Source of the DNA: Mariprofundaceae bacterium
Lineage (GTDB): Bacteria > Pseudomonadota > Zetaproteobacteria > Mariprofundales > Mariprofundaceae
Reading direction: 5' to 3'
DNA: 41,561 nucleotides
Assembly (NCBI GenBank): GCA_030950985.1
Contig: JAUZQM010000011.1
Span: 1-41,561 of the forward strand
Within the stretch, counting starts at the first letter, position 1, and each line of letters starts with the position of its first letter. The position numbers and the translations under genes are program-made. Positions 33,243 through 41,511 of the stretch are shown here, in pieces. The notes under the pieces are model-generated. The model did not search any database and was not told the origin of the DNA. It saw nothing but the letters and a program-made list of their open reading frames with translations.

Positions 33243-33479
33243 ATGACAGCAAAAAAGACATTAGATAACACCATTTGGAAACGCTTGATGAAACGCTATA
33301 GCATATTAATGCTATTGGGTCTCATTGTGACGGTTGTGATGGTTATCTACATGAGAGAAGGCGCAGAAACTTGGAAGATGGGCGTGTTATTATTGGGTGG
33401 CTTAGGCATATTTGGTGGTTTTTTTGGTTTAGCTGTGTCTTTATTTTTTCACCTTTGGCATAGTAAAAAAGAAGATTAA
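33243..33479 (+). CDS. Small two-helix membrane protein
   Basis: A 78-residue protein with helices at about 20-38 and 47-68, a basic N-terminus (KKTLDNTIWKRLMKRYS) and a lysine-rich tail (HSKKED), suggesting both ends face the cytoplasm. Start ATG 33243 is used because TGAGGG lies about six bases upstream. The frame extends back to 33207 without a ribosome site. Not recognised as a named family. It probably shares a transcript with the preceding membrane protein. Confidence 0.72.
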   Translation: MTAKKTLDNTIWKRLMKRYSILMLLGLIVTVVMVIYMREGAETWKMGVLLLGGLGIFGGFFGLAVSLFFHLWHSKKED

Positions 33480-33508
33480 AACATCGCTAGCTTTCTTTAG
33501 GGAGTCCC

Positions 33509-34189
33509 ATGTACATTGAGCATGCTATTATTTTAGCCGCAGGTTTGGGAACACGTCTTAAATGGCTAACTAAACATCACCCTAAAGCGATGATGAAGAT
33601 ACAAGACGAGCCTGCCATTATTCATGTCATTCGACACTTAAGCCAACAAGGTATTCGTCATATCGTCATCAATGTTCACCACCACGCTCAACAGTTGATG
33701 AAACTACTCGGGCATGGTGAACATTTGGGCATTCGCATTGATTTTAGCCATGAAAAACACTTGCTCGATTCAGGCGGTGGGGTTCGTACAGCCATGCAGT
33801 ATTTACCCAAAAATGTGCCTTTTATTGTACATAATACTGATATTATCACGGATATAGACATTCAATCATTGTCTAGCCTTACTGCTCATCACAGATGCAT
33901 TTTAGCAGTGGTGAATAATCCAAATCATCACCCTGAGGGTGATTTTTCATGTCATCAACATCAAATCAGCTTAACAGGGCAACCGCGTTACACTTTTTCG
34001 GGTGTTTCACTCTGGTATCCTGAAATCTTGCAAGCCTTTCCCTGCAATACCCCGTTTTCACTTGTCGATGTCATTCATAAGCAAATCAAACAGCAAAGCT
34101 GTGAAGGTTTCATTCATCGAGGGCAATGGTTTGATATTGGGCGACCACGCGATTTAATGCGTGCCAATCAACACTGGAGAGCATTATGA
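33509..34189 (+). CDS. murU: Nucleotidyltransferase, probable MurU (MurNAc-1-P uridylyltransferase)
   Basis: Sugar-nucleotide pyrophosphorylase of 226 residues with the GxGxRxxPxT-like start AAGLGTRLKWLTKHHPKAMM, HVIRHLSQQGIRHIVINVHH, LLDSGGGVRTAMQYLP and the metal-binding HNTDIITDID. GDFSCHQ, FSGVSLWYPEI and WFDIGRPRDL follow. These blocks match Pseudomonas MurU, which makes UDP-MurNAc in the anabolic peptidoglycan recycling route. MurU is commonly beside the kinase AmgK, and no AmgK gene is present here, so another sugar-phosphate substrate remains possible. GGGAG lies seven bases before the ATG. It overlaps the HIT gene by four bases. Confidence 0.82.
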   Translation: MYIEHAIILAAGLGTRLKWLTKHHPKAMMKIQDEPAIIHVIRHLSQQGIRHIVINVHHHAQQLMKLLGHGEHLGIRIDFSHEKHLLDSGGGVRTAMQYLPKNVPFIVHNTDIITDIDIQSLSSLTAHHRCILAVVNNPNHHPEGDFSCHQHQISLTGQPRYTFSGVSLWYPEILQAFPCNTPFSLVDVIHKQIKQQSCEGFIHRGQWFDIGRPRDLMRANQHWRAL

Positions 34190-34590
34190 TATTACACCCA
34201 CAATTAAAAGCTGATTGTATCGAGCTTGGTCAACTATCACTCTGCACCGTCTTATTGATGCCCGATGCCCATTATCCTTGGCTTATTTTGGTTCCTCAAC
34301 GTGAGAATATCCGAGATATTTATGATTTATCCGATGGTGATCAACAACAACTGATGCGCGAATCTTGTTTTGTTGCCAAAACTTTAGCAGACATGTTTGA
34401 TGCGGATAAAATCAATGTGGCGAGCTTGGGAAATATCGTGCCTCAATTACATATTCACCATATTGTTCGTTATCACCATGATGTTAGTTGGCCAGCACCT
34501 GTTTGGGGCGCAAAGCCTGCCAAACTTTATGAAGCGAAATCCTTAGATAAGCGTTGCCAAGCCATACAAAAGGCGTTGAAGCTTACTTAG
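34186..34590 (+). CDS. HIT domain protein
   Basis: A 134-residue histidine-triad family protein, probably a nucleotide hydrolase or transferase. The triad region reads VPQLHIHHIVRYHHD. The first two histidines are at the normal spacing, but the third canonical position is occupied by Ile, with a His one residue earlier. Related proteobacterial proteins of this subgroup often read VPQLHIHIIARF, so this is a known variation with an extra His. DAHYPWLILVPQRENIRDIY is the conserved N-terminal part. It overlaps the murU-like gene by ATGA and is convergent with recG, 28 bp away. Confidence 0.85.
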   Translation: MILHPQLKADCIELGQLSLCTVLLMPDAHYPWLILVPQRENIRDIYDLSDGDQQQLMRESCFVAKTLADMFDADKINVASLGNIVPQLHIHHIVRYHHDVSWPAPVWGAKPAKLYEAKSLDKRCQAIQKALKLT

Positions 34591-34618
34591 GGTCACGGAA
34601 ATAAATCATCATCCCATG

Positions 34619-36628
34619 TTAATCGACACTATCTTTCATCGGTCGCCAAAATCGAATCATCGCTTCATTTAATGTCATATTAGGCATATTTTCATGCCAA
34701 TGACGTACCCAATTCATATCTTTCTGCATATTTAATAAACGAAAACCTGCATCACCACTTTGCTGTGTACCAATCGCATCACCAGAACCACGCATCGTTA
34801 AATCCATCTCTGCCAATTCCAAACCATCATGGTGTTGCACCATTAGCTTTAAGCGTTTCAAGGCAGTGTTTGAAGCATGTTGACTGGGAACCAACATGCA
34901 ATATCCCTGTTCATTGGAACGCCCGACCCGACCCCGCAACTGATGGAGCTGTGCCAAGCCGTAACAATCCGCATCTTCAATGACAATCAAACGTGCTTCA
35001 GGGACATTGACGCCCACTTCCACGACCGTGGTGGATACAAGAAAACGACATGTCCCATCTGTAAAAGCATTGAGAATCTGTTGTTTTTCTTTGCTTTTCA
35101 TGCGTCCATGCAAGCCCTGAAGCCCGACATGTTCAAAATATGGGCGCAAACTTTCAACACGTGCATCCACAGACATCGTGACTTGTTCTTCATCTTGCTC
35201 AATGCGTGGAACAATCCAATAAATTCGCCCACCTTGATTCAATAAACGCTGAATACCTTTGGATAAATCGGGAAACTTTTGCGTAGATAACACCCGTGTT
35301 TCTACTTTTTTCCGACCTTTCGGCATCCCCTTCATGACCGTTAAATCCAGATCACCATACACTGCCAATGCCAAACTTCTTGGAATCGGTGTAGCTGTCA
35401 TGGCTAATAAATGAACGGCTTTTTGCCCTGTTTGTGTTTTTTCAGTCAATGCCCAACGTTGTTTGACACCAAAGCGATGTTGTTCATCGACAATCGCCAA
35501 ACCTAATTTTCTATAGATGACATCCTCTGAAATTAAGGCATGTGTACCCACCAAAGCTTGTAATTCACCGTCAAGCAACCCTTTAAGTATTTTTTTACGT
35601 TGAGCGGCTCGGGTACTTCCCGTGAGTAAAGCTATTTGAACACCCAAAGGCTCTAATAATTCGGATAAACTTTTCTGATGTTGCTGTGCCAACACTTCTG
35701 TAGGTGCCATGAAAGCCACTTGAAAACCCGCTTGAATCGCCTGCAACATGGCCAACGCTGCCACCCATGTTTTTCCGCTTCCCACATCACCTTGAATCAA
35801 ACGGTGCATGCGTTTCCCTGTGTTTAAATCACCTTGAATATCCACCCAAGCGTGTTGTTGAGCAGATGTTAAATCATACGGTAAGGCTTGTATAAATTTT
35901 TGAGCCAAGGAACTATCTTGAAATAGTGGTGCGGCGACTGAAGCAATACGTCTTTTTTCCTGCATAAGCTTCAAATACACCAATAATTCTTCTGCTTTCA
36001 AACGCTGCATGGCGTGTTGAAAAACAGCTGCGTGAATGTCATTAGGTTGATGCACATGTTTTAATGCTTCACGCAACGGCATGTCCATCACCGCATCTAA
36101 GGGTGAGACGCAAGCTTGCGGCATCATGGTTAACGCCGACTGAATAAAACCACGCAATCGCTGCCCTGAAATACCTGCCAACATCCCATAAATAGGCTTA
36201 AAAGAAGCGATGAAACGTTCAGGAGTCGTCCATTCAGGATGGGTCATTTGCCATGATTGACCCCAAGATTGAGCCACACCTCGCACACAAATCACGCGCC
36301 CTTCTTGTAAACGGGCATCACGCAATAAATAAGCCGCATGAAAAAAATGTAAGTTTACTTGCCCTGTGCCATCTTCAACCTTAATCGAAACCTTTTTTTG
36401 TGCCCCAACACCATGCGATATACATTGGATAATGCGTGCTTGAATACGCGCTGATTTCTCATGCTTTAATGCTGATATGGGTGTGATAAGTCGGTCATCT
36501 AAATAATCTCGTGGCAGGTGACATAATAAATCACCCATATAACGGATAGAACGTGCTTCTAAACGTTTTTTAAGGCTGATACCAATGCCTTGAATACTGT
36601 CTAAAGGTTGAAAGAAGAAATTATACAT
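34619..36628 (-). CDS. recG: ATP-dependent DNA helicase RecG
   Basis: Branch-migrating helicase acting on replication forks, R-loops and Holliday junctions. The 669 residues hold an N-terminal wedge (OB) domain (about 1-160, including KVSIKVEDGTGQVNLHFFHA). Walker A is GDVGSGKTWVAAL, motif II is DEQH in AIVDEQHRFGVKQR, and motif III is AMTATPIPRSLAL. C-terminal helicase motifs include VVEVGVNVPEARL and QLRGRVGRSNEQGYC. It is slightly shorter than E. coli RecG (693) but complete. It ends the minus-strand run that begins at 41390, 24 bp after the small membrane protein gene. Confidence 0.97.
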   Translation of the reverse strand: MYNFFFQPLDSIQGIGISLKKRLEARSIRYMGDLLCHLPRDYLDDRLITPISALKHEKSARIQARIIQCISHGVGAQKKVSIKVEDGTGQVNLHFFHAAYLLRDARLQEGRVICVRGVAQSWGQSWQMTHPEWTTPERFIASFKPIYGMLAGISGQRLRGFIQSALTMMPQACVSPLDAVMDMPLREALKHVHQPNDIHAAVFQHAMQRLKAEELLVYLKLMQEKRRIASVAAPLFQDSSLAQKFIQALPYDLTSAQQHAWVDIQGDLNTGKRMHRLIQGDVGSGKTWVAALAMLQAIQAGFQVAFMAPTEVLAQQHQKSLSELLEPLGVQIALLTGSTRAAQRKKILKGLLDGELQALVGTHALISEDVIYRKLGLAIVDEQHRFGVKQRWALTEKTQTGQKAVHLLAMTATPIPRSLALAVYGDLDLTVMKGMPKGRKKVETRVLSTQKFPDLSKGIQRLLNQGGRIYWIVPRIEQDEEQVTMSVDARVESLRPYFEHVGLQGLHGRMKSKEKQQILNAFTDGTCRFLVSTTVVEVGVNVPEARLIVIEDADCYGLAQLHQLRGRVGRSNEQGYCMLVPSQHASNTALKRLKLMVQHHDGLELAEMDLTMRGSGDAIGTQQSGDAGFRLLNMQKDMNWVRHWHENMPNMTLNEAMIRFWRPMKDSVD

Positions 36629-36652
36629 GCTTTTTATACACGCTGAAATGCG

Positions 36653-36928
36653 TTACCTGCGACGAACATCTTGGTTGTTTTTTCGACCACTTAAGAAAAT
36701 CCATCCATCTAACAAGATGGAAAAAGCCACTAAAATCCATAACAAAAGCGAAGAAAGACCTGTTTTTTCAACCAGAACTTCCATACCTAAAGCCTGATCA
36801 AAATGTAAAAACAAGACTATTGCCAATATAAGGTGTCCTGCAATTAATGATAAAAGCATCATAATAGTCCAAAAACCACTAAGCAATAAAGCGATTGTTG
36901 ATGCGTTTCCCGGAGGTTTCAATGCCAT
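36653..36928 (-). CDS. Small two-helix membrane protein
   Basis: A 91-residue protein with membrane helices at about 12-42 and 57-80 and a basic tail (RKNNQDVRRR). Not recognised as a named family. It lies between the BamE-like lipoprotein gene (9 bp gap) and recG in a compact minus-strand operon. No motif points to a function. Confidence 0.7.
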   Translation of the reverse strand: MALKPPGNASTIALLLSGFWTIMMLLSLIAGHLILAIVLFLHFDQALGMEVLVEKTGLSSLLLWILVAFSILLDGWIFLSGRKNNQDVRRR

Positions 36929-36937
36929 AGTAAGCCC

Positions 36938-37237
36938 TTAAAACCCAAAACGCTGCAAGCTTTTTACACGTAATCTCTTATCATATTCTACAATGATACC
37001 ACGCACATATGCTTTGTTTTTTTCTTTATCTTTCACTTGCTCTACATATTCCACACGATTGGCATGCAGTGGATCGATGAGTGCAGGGCTTCCCCATTCA
37101 GTTTCAACTTGAAATTGACTATCGCCTTTTTGAATCAACCAAACCTTATCTTTCGTTATTTCATTGCCTTGATGAATCGGGCGTTGCACACAAGAAACCA
37201 CGCATAATAAAGCCAATATACCATATATAAATCTCAC
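36938..37237 (-). CDS. bamE: BamE/SmpA-like outer membrane lipoprotein
   Basis: A 99-residue lipoprotein. The signal peptide MRFIYGILALLCVVSC ends in a lipobox with the modified cysteine at 16. The mature part begins RPIHQGNEITKDKVWLIQKG, followed by VETEWGSPALIDPLHANRVE and YVRGIIVEYD. This is the order of BamE domains: QGN, a helix with the G-x-P turn, a DP-F/LHxNxWxY strand, then the closing sheet. The usual W in the W-Y-Y motif is replaced by VEYVEQ. BamE belongs to the beta-barrel assembly complex. The start overlaps hldD by four bases. Lgt at 18726 would lipidate it. Confidence 0.8.
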   Translation of the reverse strand: MRFIYGILALLCVVSCVQRPIHQGNEITKDKVWLIQKGDSQFQVETEWGSPALIDPLHANRVEYVEQVKDKEKNKAYVRGIIVEYDKRLRVKSLQRFGF

Positions 37238-38196
37238 ACGATCACCTGTGGGCCACGATGCCCTGCTTCAAGATGCGACATATAATCAGTAATCCCTTGC
37301 TCCAAACTCCATGATGGTTGCCAATTTAAAATACGTGATGTTTCAGATAAATCTGCTTCTGTATGATTTTGAAAAAATGGAAAAGGATTATCAAAATATT
37401 CAGGCGTAAAGTGTTGTTCTAAACTTTTTCCTAAACATGCGACAATATCATTGTATGGACGTGCTTTACCCGAACCAACATTACACACACCCGATTGTGT
37501 GCTGGTCAATGCTGCTATATTTGCGCCCACCACATCTTGAATATACACAAAATCACGCATTTGTTCGCCATATTTAAACAAACGCAACGCTTCGCCTGCT
37601 TTTGCCTTTTCATACCATTGCAACATCATCGATGCTGTTTTTGTACCATCTTTTTCATTTTTATGATGTTCGCCACAGCCATACACATTAAAATAACGCA
37701 AACCAATAATCGGTGCGCTATGTTTTCCATACCAACGAGCGGCAATGCGATCCATCAAAAGTTTGGAAAATCCATAAATATTTTCAGGTTCTTCGCCGAC
37801 ACCAATCGTATTGGGCGCAGGTGAATTACCATACGTACCTGCTGAAGACGCATAAATAACCCGTGTTCCAGATTGATGTGCAGCCTCTAATATTTTAGCA
37901 AACGCATTGGTATTCACTTCCACCATCAAACGTTGATCCATGATGGTTGTATCTGTAATGGCAGCTTCATGATACACCGCTTCATAACGCCCATCTGCGA
38001 TTTCTTGTAACACGTTTGCATCATCACTATCAGCGGCGCGTACTTCACAATCCACATGAATCAAATTCCGCCAGTCACCCGAAGAAAAATCATCCACAAC
38101 GACCACTTCTCGACCGTGTTTTTTACTAAGGGTGGCAGCTAAGTTAGAACCAATAAAGCCAGCTCCACCTGTAATTAAGATATGTTTTTTTGTCAT
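37234..38196 (-). CDS. hldD: ADP-L-glycero-D-manno-heptose-6-epimerase
   Basis: NAD(P)-dependent epimerase making ADP-L-glycero-D-manno-heptose, the inner-core lipopolysaccharide sugar. The 320-residue protein has ILITGGAGFIGSNLA (6-20), VVVDDFSSGD, YHEAAITDTT, the catalytic YxxxK as IYGFSKLLMDR, GLRYFNVYGCGEHHKNEKD and QMRDFVYIQDVV, ending FFQNHTEADLSETSRIL. The HldD-like features (the HK insert after VYG, the QADL-like end) separate it from UDP-glucose epimerases. Start ATG 38196 is preceded by AAGGAA. The frame extends into the previous gene without support. It overlaps bamE by four bases. Confidence 0.88.
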   Translation of the reverse strand: MTKKHILITGGAGFIGSNLAATLSKKHGREVVVVDDFSSGDWRNLIHVDCEVRAADSDDANVLQEIADGRYEAVYHEAAITDTTIMDQRLMVEVNTNAFAKILEAAHQSGTRVIYASSAGTYGNSPAPNTIGVGEEPENIYGFSKLLMDRIAARWYGKHSAPIIGLRYFNVYGCGEHHKNEKDGTKTASMMLQWYEKAKAGEALRLFKYGEQMRDFVYIQDVVGANIAALTSTQSGVCNVGSGKARPYNDIVACLGKSLEQHFTPEYFDNPFPFFQNHTEADLSETSRILNWQPSWSLEQGITDYMSHLEAGHRGPQVIV

Positions 38197-38207
38197 AAGA
38201 TTTCCTT

Positions 38208-38618
38208 CTATTTGGATGCGCTGGCTGCGCCTTTCCACTGAAGTTGTAAGTGAGATAAGGCTTGTATCGTTGCATCGTTACAAATCTTATAACCCGCTTT
38301 TTTATTGATCTTTTGCATCAATATGTGGGCATCTGTATCTTGCACTTGCTGTTGATTACAACCTACTTCCGCCAATAAGCGGGAAATCCAAGAACCAAGC
38401 TCTGCAAGTTGATTGATTTGTATGGTACGAATCAATTCATCACAACGTTCGACACTGACTTGATGCCCTGTTTTCAATGATAATGATGCGGCATCATCCT
38501 CTGTTAACGATACAATAGGTCGGCATAATAATTTAAAAATAACCCATTCACTTTCGCTAATAAATGTTTTATCTGCATGGAGTGGAAATACGCCTGGTAA
38601 TGCTTGAACCTTATTCAT
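38208..38618 (-). CDS. Unrecognised 136-residue protein between hldD and a pentapeptide protein
   Basis: I do not recognise this protein. It is soluble, mixed alpha-helical by appearance, with helices in DDAASLSLKTGHQVSVERCD, IQINQLAELGSWISRLLAEV and DAHILMQKINKKAGYKICND, and three scattered cysteines without a CxxC pair. There is no signal peptide or membrane segment. AGAGGAAAT precedes the ATG at good spacing. It begins 11 bp after the pentapeptide gene and ends 11 bp before hldD, so it is co-transcribed. Helical Gly-rich turns could suggest a helix-hairpin-helix, but this is guesswork. Confidence 0.78.
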   Translation of the reverse strand: MNKVQALPGVFPLHADKTFISESEWVIFKLLCRPIVSLTEDDAASLSLKTGHQVSVERCDELIRTIQINQLAELGSWISRLLAEVGCNQQQVQDTDAHILMQKINKKAGYKICNDATIQALSHLQLQWKGAASASK

Positions 38619-38629
38619 GATATTTCCTC

Positions 38630-38989
38630 TTAATCAACGTAGGCTGTTGGACCTGTAATATATGCACCTTTCAAGCCCCATTTATGAATCTTTGCACCAA
38701 TGCGATTGGAGCCTGTGAGGTTCGAGCGACGAAGTTTAGCACCTGTCAAATCAGCTTCAAACAAATCAGATTCACTTAAATCTGCACCGCGTAAATCTGC
38801 TTTGGTAAAGTTGCATGCACGCAAATTAGCACGCACCAATTTAGTATTGCGTAAATTAGCACCACTAAAATCACACGCTATCAACGTTGCTTTGGAGAAA
38901 TCTTGTTCTGATAAATCTTGCCCAGAAAAACTTTCACCTTCAATTTTTTGACCTTGTTGTATTGCACTTAAAAGACCTTGAAGCGTCAT
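38630..38989 (-). CDS. Pentapeptide repeat protein
   Basis: A 119-residue protein made mostly of pentapeptide repeats (A[D/N]LxX): DFSGANLRNTKLVRANLRAC, NFTKADLRGADLSESDLFEA, DLTGAKLRRSNLTGSN, roughly residues 30-105. Such repeats fold into a right-handed quadrilateral beta-helix. Roles in this broad family range from gyrase protection to structural scaffolds, and none can be assigned. Start ATG 38989 is chosen because GGGGGAAAG stands directly upstream, and the N-terminal MTLQGLLSAIQQGQK fits. The frame extends back to 39067 without a ribosome site. It is the first gene after yheS on this strand. Confidence 0.85.
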   Translation of the reverse strand: MTLQGLLSAIQQGQKIEGESFSGQDLSEQDFSKATLIACDFSGANLRNTKLVRANLRACNFTKADLRGADLSESDLFEADLTGAKLRRSNLTGSNRIGAKIHKWGLKGAYITGPTAYVD

Positions 38990-39113
38990 ATCTTTCCCCC
39001 ATACCTTTAGAAACGTGGTTGCGATAGTACGTCTTATCATTTTCCACGCAAGCTGCTTGAAATCCACGCTGAAAAGTGGGCAACACTCGATTTTTTGTTG
39101 TTCATAAGCTTAG

Positions 39114-39154
39114 GGGCTTCGCATCATTGGGACAATTATTTATTTCCGAAGCCC
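39114..39154 (-). terminator. Stem-loop between yheS and the pentapeptide gene
   Basis: GGGCTTCG (39114-39121) pairs with CGAAGCCC (39147-39154), eight bases around a 25-base loop, about 18 bases after the yheS stop. There is no T run, so it is at best a weak terminator or an mRNA-stabilising structure. Confidence 0.35.
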
Positions 39155-39171
39155 TGAAGTCTGACCCATAT

Positions 39172-41058
39172 TTAGCATTCATCATTCGCACGTTCTAAAT
39201 CTTCACAGGCTTGCATCCAAGCTTCTTCTGTATCATCAACTTGCTGTTGAATCATGCCATGTTCGCGTGTGAGCTGTTTAAGTTTTTCATTTTGATGACC
39301 TGAATAAAGATCTGCATCAGCCAGTTGTTCCGCCAAGGTATCTTTTTTTATTTGAAGCTGGTCTAATGTTTTTTCTAACTGACGTATGTTGTCACGCAAA
39401 GGTTTTAACTGTTTTCGTCGATCATGATTTAATTTTCGTTGTTCTTTTTTACCCGTAACAGCAAGGTCATTCCTTGTTTTTTCAACATCATTATGTTCCA
39501 TTAACCATGTGGCATACGCATCTAAATCATCGTCAAAAGCTTGCACTTTTCCATCTGCTACCAGTAATAAATCATCACACACCATGCGTAATAAATGACG
39601 ATCATGAGAAATTAAAATCATCGCACCTTCAAAGGATTGTAAAGCGATGGATAAAGCATGACGCATATCCATATCCAAATGGTTGGTTGGTTCATCCAAT
39701 AAAAGAAGATTGGGTTGTTGATACACCAAAATTGCCAACACCAAACGCGCTTTCTCACCACCAGAGAATCCACGAATACGATTCAAAGCCATATCATCAC
39801 GAAATGCGAAGCCACCCAAAAACAAGCGCAATTCTTTTTCAGAGGCTTGCTCATTCAACATTTGCAAATGTTGGATGGGGGATAACTCATCATGAAGTTG
39901 TTCCAGTTGATGTTGTGCAAAATAACCAATTCTCAAACCTTGAGCGGCTTCATATTGCCCCAACAAAGGCGGCATTTCCCCAGCCAAAACCTTGATTAAC
40001 GTTGACTTTCCTGAACCATTTTTACCCAACAAACCTAATCTTTCACCGGGTAGAAGCCCCATCGTCACGTTCTCTAAAATACGATGTTCACCATAACCCA
40101 CCGTCACTTTCGTCAAACGCAACAAAGGGTTGGGTACTTGATTGGGCTGCTTAAAGGTGAACGAAAAAGGTGAATCGACATGCGCCGATGTAATGAGTTC
40201 CATCCGCTCTAAGGCTTTGATGCGGCTTTGTGCTTGTTTGGCTTTACTCGCCTTTGCACGGAAACGTCGAATATAATCTTGCATGTGTTCCACTTCACGC
40301 TGCTGTTTTTCATACGATGATTGTTGCAATTCCATTTTTTCGGCACGCATACGTTCAAAATCGCTATAATTCCCTGTATAAAGTGTCATAGATTGACGTT
40401 CAATATGGGCAATTTGTTTGATACTTTGATCTAAAAAATCACGATCATGAGAAATGAGTAATAAAGCACCTTGATAATGTTGCAGCCATGTTTCCAACCA
40501 AATAACCGCTTCTAAATCCAAATGATTGGTAGGTTCATCCAGTAGTAAAACATCAGAACGACACATCAAAGCTTGCGCTAAATTCAAACGCATGCGCCAG
40601 CCACCTGAAAAACTAGCGACCGATTGCTCTTCCTGCCCTGATTTGAAGCCCAAACCATGCATCAAGCGTGCTGCTCGTGCATGGGCAGCATAACCATCAA
40701 TTTGTGCCATACGTTCATGTAACTGGGTTAAACGTATGCCATCATCTTGTTGTTCAACTTGCGTAATGGTTTGCTGTAAGGATTCAAGTTCGCTATCACC
40801 TTGCATCACATAAGCAATCGCCGATGTATCCAAGGCAGGCGTTTCCTGTGCCACATGCGCAAGCGTGATGTTTTTCTGCATGGAAAATTGACCTGTATCT
40901 TCTTCCAATTCACCACGAATAAGAGAAAATAACGATGATTTTCCTGTACCATTGGCTCCCGTTAAACCAATTTTATCATGATTGTGAATCACCCATGTCA
41001 TATGTTGGAAAAGAAGTTTTGTACCGTGCCTTAAACTGACATTATTAAAATAAATCAT
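39172..41058 (-). CDS. ABC-F family ATPase, YheS type
   Basis: Cytoplasmic ABC protein without membrane domain, acting on the ribosome. The 628 residues hold two ABC domains. The first has Walker A GANGTGKSS (34-42) and the signature FSGGWRMRLNLAQAL. The second has GLLGKNGSGKST and FSGGEKARLVLA. Both are followed by LLLDEPTNHLD. The linker has the P-site tRNA interaction arm RRFRAKASKAKQAQSRIKAL, and a C-terminal coiled coil follows (about 545-620). The whole length aligns best with E. coli YheS, for example WRMRLNLAQALMCRSDVLLL. Paralogues EttA, Uup and YbiT differ in length and tail. The start overlaps the upstream zinc-ribbon gene by four bases. Confidence 0.93.
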   Translation of the reverse strand: MIYFNNVSLRHGTKLLFQHMTWVIHNHDKIGLTGANGTGKSSLFSLIRGELEEDTGQFSMQKNITLAHVAQETPALDTSAIAYVMQGDSELESLQQTITQVEQQDDGIRLTQLHERMAQIDGYAAHARAARLMHGLGFKSGQEEQSVASFSGGWRMRLNLAQALMCRSDVLLLDEPTNHLDLEAVIWLETWLQHYQGALLLISHDRDFLDQSIKQIAHIERQSMTLYTGNYSDFERMRAEKMELQQSSYEKQQREVEHMQDYIRRFRAKASKAKQAQSRIKALERMELITSAHVDSPFSFTFKQPNQVPNPLLRLTKVTVGYGEHRILENVTMGLLPGERLGLLGKNGSGKSTLIKVLAGEMPPLLGQYEAAQGLRIGYFAQHQLEQLHDELSPIQHLQMLNEQASEKELRLFLGGFAFRDDMALNRIRGFSGGEKARLVLAILVYQQPNLLLLDEPTNHLDMDMRHALSIALQSFEGAMILISHDRHLLRMVCDDLLLVADGKVQAFDDDLDAYATWLMEHNDVEKTRNDLAVTGKKEQRKLNHDRRKQLKPLRDNIRQLEKTLDQLQIKKDTLAEQLADADLYSGHQNEKLKQLTREHGMIQQQVDDTEEAWMQACEDLERANDEC

Positions 41059-41390
41059 CTGCGACCTGAACCATGACGAGCTTGCTTACGCGGCTCAATT
41101 TGATGAATGTAATTGCCTCGTAACACCAATTCACAACCACAAGCTTTACAGCGATTACCAAAACCTGAAAATGGAAAGACCTTTAATCGTTGACAGTTGG
41201 GGCAACACCCTTGTTTTGCCTTAAAAGGTAGCCAAAACAAACAAATGCCAATGATGACAAAGGAAAATATACCCGTTAATGGCATAAAAAAACTTAAACC
41301 AAGGGATAAACCCCATAAAGGTAGCGATAAAAAAATAATACGAAAAGGTGCAGGTTTGGCTGGCAAAATAGCAATGGTCGCTTGTGACAT
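41055..41390 (-). CDS. Small membrane protein with zinc-ribbon motif
   Basis: A 111-residue protein. Residues about 18-55 form two closely spaced membrane helices (IIFLSLPLWGLSLGLSFF and IFSFVIIGICLFWLPF). A zinc-ribbon-like pair CPNCQRL and CKACGCEL follows at about 63-87, and a basic tail (RKQARHGSGRR) ends it. The zinc motif therefore probably faces the cytoplasm. Not recognised as a named family. It is coupled to yheS by an ATGA overlap. Purine-rich AGAGGAAAT precedes the ATG. Confidence 0.75.
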   Translation of the reverse strand: MSQATIAILPAKPAPFRIIFLSLPLWGLSLGLSFFMPLTGIFSFVIIGICLFWLPFKAKQGCCPNCQRLKVFPFSGFGNRCKACGCELVLRGNYIHQIEPRKQARHGSGRR

Positions 41391-41447
41391 ATTTCCTCTT
41401 TTTTTATATATTCTAGTCTAAATCAATACCTTCGCCAAAAATTGATA

Positions 41448-41511
41448 GGGTAGCCTCTTTGCCATAGCATGATTTTTTTCAAAAAAAATAACCAAACAAA
41501 AGAAGCTACCC
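41448..41511. repeat. Imperfect inverted repeat near the window end
   Basis: GGGTAGC (41448-41454) pairs perfectly with GCTACCC (41505-41511), extended by CTCTTTG against the CAAAAGAAG before the right arm, and A/T runs in the centre can also pair. The right arm ends on the base before an ATG at 41512. It could be a terminator, an attenuator or an element end. The window stops too soon to decide. Confidence 0.5.
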
